Below are positions 18,070 through 25,873 of a DNA stretch of 64,000 nucleotides, piece after piece. The translations under genes and the position numbers were made by a program. The notes below the pieces were generated by a model. It saw only the letters and a list, made by a program, of their open reading frames with translations, was not told the DNA's origin and made no database searches. Location of the stretch: the NCBI RefSeq assembly GCF_000720925.1, contig NZ_JOEE01000004.1, positions 372,001-436,000 on the forward strand. Reading direction: 5' to 3'. This DNA is from Phycicoccus jejuensis (lineage in GTDB: Bacteria > Actinomycetota > Actinomycetes > Actinomycetales > Dermatophilaceae). Position 1 is the stretch's first letter; every line of letters begins with the position of its first letter.

Positions 18070-18084
18070 ATAAGCGAGCGTTAT
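18070..18084. promoter_or_regulatory. LysR-type box ATAA-N7-TTAT
   Basis: ATAAGCGAGCGTTAT has the T-N11-A dyad form typical of LysR regulators. It lies directly upstream of the LysR gene, overlapping its -10 region, and in the divergent gap to the sirtuin gene. Confidence 0.55.
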
Positions 18085-18153
18085 CGACCGCCCGGGTCTC
18101 GCAACGCGGCGTCATCCGCGGCGGCTCCCCGGGGCGGTGTCGGCGGCGCGGGG

Positions 18154-18159
18154 GATACT
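18154..18159 (+). promoter_or_regulatory. -10 element GATACT before the sirtuin gene
   Basis: GATACT ends 6 nt before the ATG at 18166, a leaderless spacing. Confidence 0.5.
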
Positions 18160-18165
18160 GGCGCC

Positions 18166-19140
18166 ATGCCGGAGACCCCCAGCGCGCCCCCCGTCGCGAC
18201 GCTGCGGCTCGCCGGTCGCGACGAGGTCGGCCGCACCCCCGACTGGGCGACCCGGCCGCTGCCGCCGGAGGCCCGCGAGCCCGCCGCCGTCGCGCGGCTC
18301 GCCGACCTGCTGCGCGCGCACCCCGGCACCCTCGTCCTCTCCGGGGCCGGGATGTCCACCGACTCCGGCATCCCCGACTACCGCGGCCGCGACGGCACCC
18401 GTCGGGTCATGCCGATGCAGCACGGCGAGTTCTGCGCCTCGAGCGAGAACCGGCAGCGGTACTGGGCGCGCTCGTTCGTCGGCTGGCAGCGCTTCTCGCG
18501 CGCCGAGCCCAACCGTGGCCACCACGCCGTCGCCGCCCTCCAGGAGGCGGGGCTGCTCGGCCCGGTCATCACCCAGAACGTCGACGGCCTGCACCAGGCG
18601 GCCGGCTCGCTCGACGTCACCGAGCTGCACGGCACCCTCGCCGAGGTCGTCTGCCTCACCTGCGGCGACCGCTCCGGCCGCGAGGAGCTCCAGGCGCGGA
18701 TGGCCGCCGCCAACCCCGGCTTCGAGGAGCGGGTGCGCGGAGAGGCGCCGGACGGCTCGCAGGTGAGCAGCCAGATCCGCCCCGACGGCGACGTCGTCCT
18801 GCCCGAGGACGCCGTGGCCGGCTTCCGGCTCCCGCTCTGCCTCGTCTGCGGCGCCGACACCCTCAAGCCCGATGTCGTGTTCTTCGGCGGCTCGGTGCCG
18901 CGCGAGCGGGTCGACGCGTGCTTCGCGCTGACCGACGCCGCGCCCGCGCTGCTCGTCCTCGGCTCCTCGCTCGCCGTGATGTCGGGGCTGCGGTTCGTCC
19001 GGCACGCGGCGCGCCGGGGCATCCCGGTGGCTGCCGTGACGCGGGGGCCGACGCGCGGTGACGAGCACATGGCCCTGCGGGTCGACGCGCCCCTCGCCCC
19101 GACGCTCGAGCAGCTGCTGCGCGACGGGGCGGCCGCGTGA
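18166..19140 (+). CDS. Sir2-family NAD-dependent protein deacylase
   Basis: 324 residues. NAD-binding GAGMSTDSGIPDYRG, TQNVDGLHQAAG and catalytic His in TELHGTLAE are all present. Two zinc Cys pairs, CLTCGD and CLVCGA, are separated by an unusually long insert of about 60 residues containing the acidic DGDVVLPEDAV stretch. Sirtuins remove acyl groups from lysine using NAD. Start ATG 18166 follows a -10 element; longer frames upstream are antisense to the LysR gene. The stop overlaps the following acetyltransferase by 4 bp, pairing a deacylase with an acetyltransferase. Confidence 0.92.
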   Translation: MPETPSAPPVATLRLAGRDEVGRTPDWATRPLPPEAREPAAVARLADLLRAHPGTLVLSGAGMSTDSGIPDYRGRDGTRRVMPMQHGEFCASSENRQRYWARSFVGWQRFSRAEPNRGHHAVAALQEAGLLGPVITQNVDGLHQAAGSLDVTELHGTLAEVVCLTCGDRSGREELQARMAAANPGFEERVRGEAPDGSQVSSQIRPDGDVVLPEDAVAGFRLPLCLVCGADTLKPDVVFFGGSVPRERVDACFALTDAAPALLVLGSSLAVMSGLRFVRHAARRGIPVAAVTRGPTRGDEHMALRVDAPLAPTLEQLLRDGAAA

Positions 19141-19646
19141 CCGCGGCCGAGATCCGTTCCGCCACACCGGCGGACCTGCCGGGAATGACCGTCATCTACA
19201 ACGACGCCGTTCGCCACACCGTCGCCACGTTCGACCTCGAGCCGCGCCCGGACGACCACTACGCCGACCGCGTCGCGTCCACGCGCCCCGGCGACCACGT
19301 GCTCGTCGCCGTCGCGCTCGACGGCGAGGTGCTCGGCTACGCGTTCTCGGGCACCTACCGGCCGCGCGCCGCGTACGACGGCACCCGCGAGGTGTCGGTC
19401 TACCTCGCCGAGGCCGCCCGGGGGCAGGGCCTCGGCCGCCGGCTCTACGCCGAGCTGCTGCGTCGGGTCGACGCCGACGGCGTGCACACCTGCGTCGCCG
19501 TCATCGCGCAGCCCAACCCGGCGAGCGAGGCGCTGCACCGGGCCCACGGGTTCGAGCACGTCGGCACGCTGCGCGAGGTCGGCTACAAGCTCGGCCGCCG
19601 CGTCGACACCGCGTTCTGGCAGCGCCCGCACCCCGACGGGCGCTGA
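19137..19646 (+). CDS. GNAT acetyltransferase, phosphinothricin acetyltransferase-like
   Basis: 169 residues. Acetyl-CoA-binding motif A is visible as EVSVYLAEAARGQGLGRRL, and the C-terminal half has PNPASEALHRAHGFEHVGTLREVGYK, the layout of Pat/YncA-type N-acetyltransferases that act on small amino acid analogues such as phosphinothricin or methionine sulfone. The GTG start overlaps the sirtuin stop (GTGA), so the two are coupled. It converges with the ATP-grasp gene, whose end is only 9 bp away. Confidence 0.87.
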   Translation: MTAAEIRSATPADLPGMTVIYNDAVRHTVATFDLEPRPDDHYADRVASTRPGDHVLVAVALDGEVLGYAFSGTYRPRAAYDGTREVSVYLAEAARGQGLGRRLYAELLRRVDADGVHTCVAVIAQPNPASEALHRAHGFEHVGTLREVGYKLGRRVDTAFWQRPHPDGR

Positions 19647-19655
19647 CGCCTCGCC

Positions 19656-20855
19656 TCACTCGGGGCGCACGTCGTGGATCGGCTCCTTCGGCAGGCGCTT
19701 GACCTTGCGCGTGCGCCGGCGGCGGCTCGGGATCATCGAGCGCATCTCCTCGAGCTTGCCGAAGCAGAGCATCCGGTCGCCGGCCTCGAGCACGTGGTGG
19801 CTGTTGGGGTTGGGGATGACCATCGTCCCGCGGTGCAGCGTCAGCGCGGTGATGTCGCGTTCGCGAAGACCGCTGTCGCCCAACGACTTCCCGACGAGGT
19901 CGGACGCCTCGTGCACCGCGATCTCGGCCACGCCGTAGCCCGTCGAGACGGTGAGGCGCTGGCGCACGTCGATCTCGGGGAAGGCGACCTGGTTGTCGAT
20001 GTGGTCGATGATCGCGCCCGCGACGTCGAGCTTGGTCGCGGTCTCGATGCCCTCGAGGCCGGGGGAGGAGTTGACCTCCATGACCTGCGGCCCCTCGTCG
20101 CTCTCGAGCATGTCGACACCGGCGACCCGCAGGCCCATGATCTGCGCGGAGCGGACGGCGGCGCGCTCGAAGTCGGGGTCGAGCTCGACCGGCTCGACCG
20201 ACCCGCCGCGGTGCACGTTGGACCGGAACTCGTCGCCCTTGGCCACCCGGCGCATCGCGGCGACCACGCGGTCGCCGACGACGAGCGCGCGGATGTCGCG
20301 GCCCTTGCTCTCCTTGACGAACCGCTGGATGAGGACGTTCTGCTTCGTCGACTGCAGCGTCTCGATGATGGCCTCGGCGGTCTTCATCTCCGGCGCGAGG
20401 ATGACCCCGATGCCCTGGGTGCCCTCGAGCAGCTTGATGACGACCGGCGCACCGCCGACCCGCTCGATGGCGGGGATGACGTCGGCGCGGTCGCGGACGA
20501 AGGTCGTCGGCGGCATCCCGATGTTGTGCCGCGACAGGATCTGGGTGGCGCGCAGCTTGTCCCGCGAGTTCGCGATGCCCCACGAGGTGTTGGGCGTGTA
20601 GACGTCCATCTGCTCGAACTGCCGCACGACGGCGGTGCCGAAGTAGGTGATGGAGTTGCCGATCCGCGGCAGGATCGCGTCGTACGTCGAGAGCCGCTTG
20701 CCCCGGAACTGGAGGTCCGGTTCGTCCCCGGACAGGTCGATGCCGAAGCGGAGGGTGTTGAGGACCTTGACCTGGTGGCCACGGTCCTGGGCGGCGGTGC
20801 GCAGGCGCTGCGTACTGTACGAGCGAGGCGCGCGGGAGAGGATCGCGAGCTTCAT
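19656..20855 (-). CDS. RimK-type ATP-grasp glutamate ligase fused to a C-terminal RCK_C (TrkA-C) domain
   Basis: 399 residues. The first 290 form a RimK-like ATP-grasp ligase, with IANSRDKLRATQILSRH, the glycine-rich loop LLEGTQGIGV, and Mg/ATP residues in GVDMLESDEGPQVMEVNSSPG. RimK enzymes add glutamate to a protein or peptide C-terminus. Residues from about 310 to 380 look like an RCK_C ligand-binding module (GKSLGDSGLRERDITALTL, LEAGDRMLCFG), which in K+ channels and transporters binds nucleotides or ions. The tail is very basic. It diverges from a protease-deacylase pair with only 23 bp between the start codons, which suggests a joint pathway with opposing activities. Confidence 0.87.
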   Translation of the reverse strand: MKLAILSRAPRSYSTQRLRTAAQDRGHQVKVLNTLRFGIDLSGDEPDLQFRGKRLSTYDAILPRIGNSITYFGTAVVRQFEQMDVYTPNTSWGIANSRDKLRATQILSRHNIGMPPTTFVRDRADVIPAIERVGGAPVVIKLLEGTQGIGVILAPEMKTAEAIIETLQSTKQNVLIQRFVKESKGRDIRALVVGDRVVAAMRRVAKGDEFRSNVHRGGSVEPVELDPDFERAAVRSAQIMGLRVAGVDMLESDEGPQVMEVNSSPGLEGIETATKLDVAGAIIDHIDNQVAFPEIDVRQRLTVSTGYGVAEIAVHEASDLVGKSLGDSGLRERDITALTLHRGTMVIPNPNSHHVLEAGDRMLCFGKLEEMRSMIPSRRRRTRKVKRLPKEPIHDVRPE

Positions 20856-20878
20856 GGTTTCCCGACGGGAGAGGACGG

Positions 20879-21355
20879 ATGACGGACAGCCATTCCTACA
20901 CCCTCGCGGGCTGGCGAGAGTGGGTCAGCCTCCCGGCGGTCGGCGTGCCGTGGGTCAAGGCCAAGCTCGACACCGGCGCGCGGTCCTCGTCCATCCACGC
21001 CTTCGACCTCGAGGACCTCGAGCGCGACGGCGAGCGGTGGGCCCGCTTCCGCATCCAGCCGTGGCAGCGCTCGGAGGCCGACGCCGTCCAGTGCGAGTGC
21101 CCGGTGCTCGACGTGCGCGAGGTCCGCTCGTCCTCGGGCCACGCCGAGGAGCGGCTCGTCGTCGCGATGGACCTCGTCCTCATGGGCCGCACGGTCGCCG
21201 CCGAGATGACGCTCGCGCGCCGCGACGAGATGGGCTTCCGGATGCTCGTCGGCCGCGAGGCGCTGCGCCAGGGCTTCGCCGTCGACCCCGGCCGCTCCTA
21301 CCTCGGCGGCCGTCCGCCCCTCGCGATGCGCCGGCGCAACCGGGGGAGGGCCTGA
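20879..21355 (+). CDS. Retropepsin-like ATP-grasp-associated protease (RimB/DUF785 type)
   Basis: 158 residues, the compact size of the family. Catalytic motif KLDTGARSSSIHA near residues 31-43 carries the Asp-Thr-Gly of aspartic proteases, and the C-terminal GFRMLVGREAL completes the fold. Members are found with RimK-type ligases and are thought to remove or process the added residues. ATG 20879 is preceded by GGGAGAGGACGG. The stop overlaps the following gene by 1 bp (TGATG). The 23-bp gap to the divergent ligase cannot hold two full promoters, so promoters must extend into coding sequence. Confidence 0.85.
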   Translation: MTDSHSYTLAGWREWVSLPAVGVPWVKAKLDTGARSSSIHAFDLEDLERDGERWARFRIQPWQRSEADAVQCECPVLDVREVRSSSGHAEERLVVAMDLVLMGRTVAAEMTLARRDEMGFRMLVGREALRQGFAVDPGRSYLGGRPPLAMRRRNRGRA

Positions 21356-22323
21356 TGGCCCGGCGCCCCCTGCGCCCCTCCTTCGAGATCGGCCACGTGC
21401 GCGTGCGCGCCGGGCGCACGCAGTCGGTGTCGCTGCCGATCACCCGTCTGGTCACCGGCGCCGACGTCGAGCTGCCCGTCCGCGTCGTCCACGGGCGCGA
21501 GGAGGGACCGACCGTCTGGGTCGACGCCGCCATCCACGGCGACGAGGCGGTCGGGGTCGAGGTCGTGCGTCAGGTCGTCGCCGGCCTCGACCCGAAGACG
21601 TTCTGCGGCACCTTGATCGCCGTCCCCATCGTCAACGTCCTCGGCTTCTCGGCCGGGCAGCGATACCTGCCCGACCGCCGCGACCTGAACCGCTCCTTCC
21701 CGGGGTCGCCGCGCGGCTCGCTCGCCGGGCGCATCGCGCACCTGTTCATGACCGAGGTCGTCGACAAGTGCGAGGTCGGCATCGACCTGCACACCGGCTC
21801 GGACCGGCGCACCAACCTGCCGCAGGTCCGCGCCGACCTCGAGGACCCGCGCACCCGCGCGCTCGCCGAGGCCTTCGCGGCCCCCGTCATGCTCAACGCG
21901 AAGCTGCGCGACGGCTCGCTCCGCTACGCCGCCCGCGAGCGGGGCGCGACCGTCCTGCTCTACGAGGCGGGCGAGGCCTGGCGGATGGACCGCTGGGCCG
22001 TCGACGCCGGCGTGCTCGGCGTGCGCCGCGTGCTCGCCGCGCTCGGGATGACCGAGCCGGTCGCCGAGGACCCGCCGGCGCCGTCGGCGGTCTCGTTCCG
22101 CAGCGGATGGGTCCGGGCGCGCGGCACCGGCATGCTCCACCTCGAGGTCGCGCTGGGGGAGCGCGTCGAGCGCGGGGCGCGCCTCGGTGGCCTCTTCGAC
22201 TCGCTCGGCAAGCGGGTGCGGCTGGTGCACGCCGACCGCTCCGGCGTCGTCGTCGGGCGCACCGAGGCGCCGCTGGTCAACTCCGGCGACGCGGTCGTCC
22301 ACATCGCCGAGGTCGAGGACTGA
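21355..22323 (+). CDS. Succinylglutamate desuccinylase/aspartoacylase-family zinc deacylase
   Basis: 322 residues. Zinc-site motifs of the M14-like AstE/AspA family are seen: HGDE near residue 60, the substrate-binding RDLNRSFPGS, DLHTGS near 143 with the third ligand, and catalytic Glu in LLYEAGEAW. A C-terminal beta-barrel-like extension follows. It would cleave an amide bond next to an acidic residue. Coupled to the protease gene by a 1-bp overlap. With the divergent RimK-RCK_C ligase it forms a three-gene synthesis and removal module; the real substrate is unknown. Confidence 0.87.
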   Translation: MARRPLRPSFEIGHVRVRAGRTQSVSLPITRLVTGADVELPVRVVHGREEGPTVWVDAAIHGDEAVGVEVVRQVVAGLDPKTFCGTLIAVPIVNVLGFSAGQRYLPDRRDLNRSFPGSPRGSLAGRIAHLFMTEVVDKCEVGIDLHTGSDRRTNLPQVRADLEDPRTRALAEAFAAPVMLNAKLRDGSLRYAARERGATVLLYEAGEAWRMDRWAVDAGVLGVRRVLAALGMTEPVAEDPPAPSAVSFRSGWVRARGTGMLHLEVALGERVERGARLGGLFDSLGKRVRLVHADRSGVVVGRTEAPLVNSGDAVVHIAEVED

Positions 22324-22335
22324 CGCCGGCCTCCC

Positions 22336-23052
22336 TCAGACGCGGCGCAGGACCGCGGTGACCTTGCCGAGGATCGTCGCGTGGTCGCCGTCGATCGGCT
22401 CGAAGGCCGGGTTGTGCGGCATGAGCCAGACCTTGCCGTCGCGCCGCTTGAAGGTCTTGACGGTCGCCTCGTTGTCGAGCATCGCCGCGACGATGTCGCC
22501 GTTCTCGGCGGTCGGCTGCTGGCGCACGACGACCCAGTCGCCGTCGCAGATGGCTGCGTCGACCATCGAGTCGCCGACGACCTTGAGCAGGAAGAGGCTG
22601 CCCTCGCCGACGATCTGCTTGGGCAGCGGGAAGACGTCCTCGACGACCTCCTCGGCGGTGATCGGGACACCGGCGGCGATCCGGCCGAGGACCGGGACGT
22701 AGGAGGCCTCGGGGCGCTCGTCGCCCTCGCCGGTGACGTCGACGATCTCGTCGGCCTCGGGGCGGCGGTAGCCGGAGCCCTGGCGGTCGGGGGAGACGAC
22801 CTCGATGGCGCGCGGCCGGTTGGGGTCGCGGCGCAGGAAGCCCTTGCGCTCGAGCGCCGAGAGCTGGTGGGCGACCGAGCTGGGGGAGGTGAGCCCGACG
22901 GCCTCGCCGATCTCGCGCATGCTCGGCGGGTAGCCGTGCCGGTCGACGGCGTTGCGGATGACCTCGAGGATCTTGCGCTGGCGGTGGGTGAGGTCCCCGC
23001 CGTCGCCGCGGTCGGGCATCTCGTGGATGTCGGCGTTCCTCGGACGTGCCAT
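22336..23052 (-). CDS. lexA: SOS repressor LexA
   Basis: 238 residues from ATG 23052, selected because AAGGGG lies 6 nt upstream and the length matches actinobacterial LexA; a longer frame to 23154 lacks support. The N-terminal winged helix is at about 22-85 ([20 protein letters not shown]). The self-cleavage Ala-Gly is at 127-128 in GRIAAGVP, catalytic Ser162 in VGDSMVD and Lys199 in ATVKTF. RecA-stimulated autocleavage derepresses SOS genes. A LexA box at 23186 lies in its long 5' region, and the divergent LysM gene carries a second box. Confidence 0.97.
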   Translation of the reverse strand: MARPRNADIHEMPDRGDGGDLTHRQRKILEVIRNAVDRHGYPPSMREIGEAVGLTSPSSVAHQLSALERKGFLRRDPNRPRAIEVVSPDRQGSGYRRPEADEIVDVTGEGDERPEASYVPVLGRIAAGVPITAEEVVEDVFPLPKQIVGEGSLFLLKVVGDSMVDAAICDGDWVVVRQQPTAENGDIVAAMLDNEATVKTFKRRDGKVWLMPHNPAFEPIDGDHATILGKVTAVLRRV

Positions 23053-23135
23053 CTCGACCCCTTCGCTGCGGCCGCCCCGTGCCGACGGGGGGCCTGACCG
23101 GTGTTTTCGCAGGTCAGACGGTCTGTCGGTGGTGA

Positions 23136-23155
23136 CATGCAGTCTGATCTGCATG
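23136..23155. promoter_or_regulatory. Inverted repeat CATGCAG-N6-CTGCATG in the lexA 5' region
   Basis: Two perfect 7-bp arms around TCTGAT, about 85 bp before the lexA ATG on the minus strand. It could be an operator for another regulator or an mRNA hairpin; nothing identifies the partner. Confidence 0.45.
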
Positions 23156-23185
23156 CGGACATCCTACGAGCGACGGGCCTCGAAC

Positions 23186-23201
23186 TCAAACATGTGTTCG
23201 A
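23186..23201. promoter_or_regulatory. LexA (SOS) box 1
   Basis: TCAAACATGTGTTCGA closely matches the mycobacterial/actinobacterial SOS box (TCGAAC-N4-GTTTGA type, read on the minus strand). Lies in the lexA/LysM divergent gap, about 135 bp from lexA. Confidence 0.8.
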
Positions 23202-23254
23202 CGCGTGTCTTGTCCGCCTCGAACGTGCGTGCTATAACTCGTACAGACGTTCTA

Positions 23255-23270
23255 TCGAACACCGGTTCGA
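23255..23270. promoter_or_regulatory. LexA (SOS) box 2
   Basis: TCGAACACCGGTTCGA is a perfect-arm SOS box 32 bp before the ATG of the LysM gene, so it likely covers that promoter. Centre-to-centre distance to box 1 is 69 bp. Confidence 0.8.
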
Positions 23271-23302
23271 CGGTGGCCCCGGCCGCCGGGATGGAGGACA
23301 TG

Positions 23303-23704
23303 ATGAGCGCGATCGCCTGGGACCCCACCGACCTCGGCCACACCCGCCCCGTGCCGGCGCGCCGCCCGCGGCTCGTCGTCCTCGAGGGCGGCGCCACCGG
23401 AGGGAGCGCGGCCCGCGCCGCAGAGCCGGCGCTGCGGATCACCCGCCGCGGCCGCCTCGTGCTGCTCGTGCTCGCCACCCTCGCGCTGGCGGCGGCCCTC
23501 GGCCTGCGCGGCCTCGGGGGCGCGGGCGCCGTCGAGCCGGCCCACACCGTGTCGGTGTCGCCCGGCCAGACGCTGTCCGAGATCGCGTCCCGTGAGCTGC
23601 CCTCGATGTCCATCAGCGACGGCATCGTCGCCATCCAGCTCGCCAACGGGCTGAGCACCGCGCAGGTCCGCGCCGGCCAGCAGCTGGTCGTCCCCGCGGG
23701 CTGA
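23303..23704 (+). CDS. LysM-domain membrane protein divergent from lexA; likely SOS-induced division inhibitor
   Basis: 133 residues: about 50 cytoplasmic residues, one transmembrane helix (about 51-71) and an extracytoplasmic LysM domain (81-131, HTVSVSPGQTLSEIA to VRAGQQLVVPAG). ATG 23303 is chosen from three clustered ATGs because GGAGG lies 5 nt before it. The position divergent to lexA, with an SOS box, matches YneA of Bacillus, DivS of Corynebacterium and Rv2719c (ChiZ) of Mycobacterium, which halt division during DNA damage. Sequence identity to these is low outside LysM, so the role is inferred from context. Confidence 0.85.
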   Translation: MSAIAWDPTDLGHTRPVPARRPRLVVLEGGATGGSAARAAEPALRITRRGRLVLLVLATLALAAALGLRGLGGAGAVEPAHTVSVSPGQTLSEIASRELPSMSISDGIVAIQLANGLSTAQVRAGQQLVVPAG

Positions 23705-23770
23705 GCCGCCGCGGGGGCGCCCGGTCGGGCGCACCACGATCCCCGAGTCCCTCGACCCGACTCGGACGCC

Positions 23771-23810
23771 GGAGGGCGTCGTCTCCCGTGCAGAGGAGAC
23801 GGCGCCCTCC
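23771..23810 (+). terminator. Hairpin after the LysM gene
   Basis: 16-bp arms 23771-23786 and 23795-23810, pairing with one G-T wobble around an 8-nt loop. There is no T-run, so it is a likely but atypical terminator. Confidence 0.55.
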
Positions 23811-23976
23811 GTGCTGTGCCGGGTCGGCGCCGGCCGCTCACCCCTGTCAAAGCGCGCCACGCTCGGCCGAACGGGGGAGGGGGCATCCCCCGACCTGTCG
23901 GACCTCCGGGGCCCATCGGCCCGCGGGCGCGCTCCGGCGCTGCGCGACCCCCCTGTGCACGAACAGACTTCAGGGC

Positions 23977-24156
23977 ATGCGGACACGTCGTCGCGGCTCC
24001 TACCGCCTCACCCACCACCCGGTCGTCCAGTGCGGCGGCCAGGGCCGGTGGCTCTGGTCGTGCGGCTGCGGAGCGCGCGGGTCCGCCACCTCGGGCGGCT
24101 GGCACGGTGCCTACACGGCGGCACTCGTGCACCACAGCCAGAGCCCCGGGGAATGA
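23977..24156 (+). CDS. Cys-rich mini-protein A (59 aa), paralogue of the one at 26226
   Basis: A 59-residue basic protein with the core HHPVVQCGGQGRWLWSCGCG then SGGWHGAYTAALVHH and C-terminal PGE. It shares the pattern HHPVVxC-GRWxWxCGCGA-WHGA-AALVH-PGE with the protein encoded at 26226-26411, which argues for real coding despite its size. Three Cys (C19, C29, C31) with nearby His could bind a metal. The ATG follows a weak purine run (TTCAGGGC). No known family comes to mind. Located between the SOS-linked LysM gene and a convergent acetyltransferase. Confidence 0.65.
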   Translation: MRTRRRGSYRLTHHPVVQCGGQGRWLWSCGCGARGSATSGGWHGAYTAALVHHSQSPGE

Positions 24157-24303
24157 GACGTGCGGCCCGGGGATACACAGAGGGTCCCCGGGTCGCACCC
24201 CCTCGTCGTCGCTGGCTCTCCACCGACGCGACGACGGAGCGGGCGGCGCTGGCTGTCGTCTGCAGGGAGGCCGCGGCCCTCACGTCGCTGGGGCACCGCA
24301 GGT

Positions 24304-24341
24304 CCCCCCACTCCGACCCCCGACCGGGTCCGGGTGGGGGG
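24304..24341. terminator. GC-rich hairpin between mini-protein A and the convergent GNAT gene
   Basis: CCCCCCAC (24304) pairs with GTGGGGGG (24341), with a smaller GACCC/GGGTC helix inside. The convergent setting fits a bidirectional terminator. Confidence 0.5.
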
Positions 24342-24373
24342 ATCGGCCGTCCCCGGCGCTGACGGGCCGAGAG

Positions 24374-24955
24374 TCAGGCCAGGGTCCGCCGCATGACCAG
24401 GCGCGGCATCCCGCTCGCGGTGGCGTCCGTGACGCCGACCTCCTCGAAGCCGGCCCGCTCGAACATCGCCCGGGTCCCGACGAACGCCATCGTCAGGTCC
24501 ATCCGCCGCTCGCCGGGGTCGACCGGGTGGGCCTCGACCGCCGGTGCCCCCTGCTCGGCCGCCCAGGCCACGGCGCCCTCGATGAGGTGCGCCGTCACCC
24601 CCTGGCGCCGGTGGCCGCCGCGGACGACGACGCAGACGATGCTCCACACCGGGACGTCGTCGACCGGGTGGATCCTCGTCGAGTGCACGAGGCGCGGGAT
24701 GTCGCTGCGCGCGCCGATGTTGCACCACCCGACCGGGACGCCGTCGCGGTAGGTGACGACCCCCGGCGGCACCGCACGCTCGCAGAGGCGTCGGGCGGCC
24801 TGCTCGCGGCTGCCGTCGCCGAGCTCGTCGATCTCGCGCTGCCGCAGCCGGTGCGAGAGGCACCAGCAGTGCGTCGCACGCCGGTTGGGGTTGACGACGT
24901 CCGCGAAGTCCGCGAAGCGGTCGGGCGTGACGGGGTGGGTCTCCCAGGTGGTCAT
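24374..24955 (-). CDS. GNAT-family N-acetyltransferase
   Basis: 193 residues from ATG 24955. An N-terminal segment with the Cys-rich motif HCWCLSHRLR and a GNAT fold with acetyl-CoA loop VVRGGHRRQGVTAHLI around residues 105-120, then AMFERAGFEEVG near the C-terminus. This layout resembles GNAT proteins annotated only as small-molecule or protein acetyltransferases; the substrate is unknown. A longer frame to 24994 exists but lacks a ribosome site. It is divergent from the metal-receptor gene, with start codons 57 bp apart. Confidence 0.82.
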   Translation of the reverse strand: MTTWETHPVTPDRFADFADVVNPNRRATHCWCLSHRLRQREIDELGDGSREQAARRLCERAVPPGVVTYRDGVPVGWCNIGARSDIPRLVHSTRIHPVDDVPVWSIVCVVVRGGHRRQGVTAHLIEGAVAWAAEQGAPAVEAHPVDPGERRMDLTMAFVGTRAMFERAGFEEVGVTDATASGMPRLVMRRTLA

Positions 24956-24999
24956 GCCGCAGCCAAGCACCGCGCACCGACACCGCGCCACCACCTCCG

Positions 25000-25005
25000 T
25001 AGGGT
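25000..25005 (+). promoter_or_regulatory. -10 element TAGGGT before the BtuF-like gene
   Basis: TAGGGT ends 6 nt before the GTG at 25012, predicting a leaderless mRNA. Confidence 0.6.
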
Positions 25006-25011
25006 CGGGGC

Positions 25012-25863
25012 GTGCGCATCGTCAGCCTCATCCCCTCGGCCACCGAGATCCTGTTCGCCCTCGGGGCGGGGGACGACGTCGTCGGCGTGACCTTCGAGTG
25101 CGACTTCCCGCGGGAGGCCCGGTCGCGCCGGGTGGTCTCCACCTCCGCGCTGCCCGAGGGCCTGGCCCCGGGCGAGATCGACGCCGCGGTGCGCGCCGCC
25201 GTCGAGCGCGGCGAGGACCTCTACCACCTCGACGCCGGCGCCCTGTCGGACCTCGACGCCGACCTCGTCGTCACCCAGGACCTCTGCGCCGTCTGCGCGC
25301 TCGACGTCTCGACCGTCGACGCCGCGCTGCGCCACCTCGGCTGCCGCGCCGAGGTGCTCACGGTCGACCCGCACACGCTCGAGGAGGTCCTCGCCTCCGT
25401 CGGCGCGGTGGGGGCGGCCGTCGGCCGCGAGGCGGAGGCAGCACGCCTCGTCACGACGCTGCGGCAGCGCCTCGACGGCGTGAGTGCCCGCGTCGCCGGA
25501 CGCCGGCGGCCGCGCGTCGCGGTCCTCGAGTGGACCGACCCGCCGTTCGCGCCGGGGCACTGGATCCCCGAGATGGTGCGGCTCGCCGGCGGCGAGTGCG
25601 TCCTCGGGGCGGCGGGGGAGCGGTCGGTCGCCATCGGGTGGGAGGACCTCGCCGCATCGAGGCCGGAGGTCGTCGTCGTCGCGCCGTGCGGCTACGACCG
25701 CGAGGGGGCGCAGCGCCAGGCCGACGTGCTCGTCGCCGCGGGGGTGCTGCCCGACGGCGTCGTCGTCCACGCGGTCGACGCGGACGGGCTGTGGGCGCGG
25801 CCGGGGCCGCGGCTCGTCGACGGCGTCGAGGAGCTGGCGGGCCTCCTGCACCCGCCCGGGTGA
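25012..25863 (+). CDS. BtuF/FhuD-like helical-backbone metal receptor without signal peptide
   Basis: 283 residues. It begins directly with the periplasmic-binding core MRIVSLIPSATEILFALGAG, the first strand of cobalamin/siderophore-binding proteins, and has the long backbone helix and second lobe. No signal peptide or lipobox precedes it, and no ABC permease or ATPase is adjacent, so it may act in the cytoplasm or use another export route. Related solitary proteins are annotated as cobalamin-binding. A link to the B12-dependent ribonucleotide reductase about 1.4 kb downstream is attractive but only inferred. Cys in DLCAVCALD could contact a ligand. Confidence 0.8.
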   Translation: MRIVSLIPSATEILFALGAGDDVVGVTFECDFPREARSRRVVSTSALPEGLAPGEIDAAVRAAVERGEDLYHLDAGALSDLDADLVVTQDLCAVCALDVSTVDAALRHLGCRAEVLTVDPHTLEEVLASVGAVGAAVGREAEAARLVTTLRQRLDGVSARVAGRRRPRVAVLEWTDPPFAPGHWIPEMVRLAGGECVLGAAGERSVAIGWEDLAASRPEVVVVAPCGYDREGAQRQADVLVAAGVLPDGVVVHAVDADGLWARPGPRLVDGVEELAGLLHPPG

Positions 25864-25873
25864 GCCCCCGGTG

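Noticed and set aside
23136..23155. Palindrome as a third LexA box
   Set aside because: The arms CATGCAG/CTGCATG lack the GAAC/GTTC core of actinobacterial SOS boxes.
24153..24362. A 69-codon frame starting with ATGA overlap after mini-protein A
   Set aside because: Overlap looks like coupling, but the predicted peptide is Arg/Pro/Gly-rich low complexity, it runs through the terminator hairpin at 24304, and no paralogue exists after mini-protein B.
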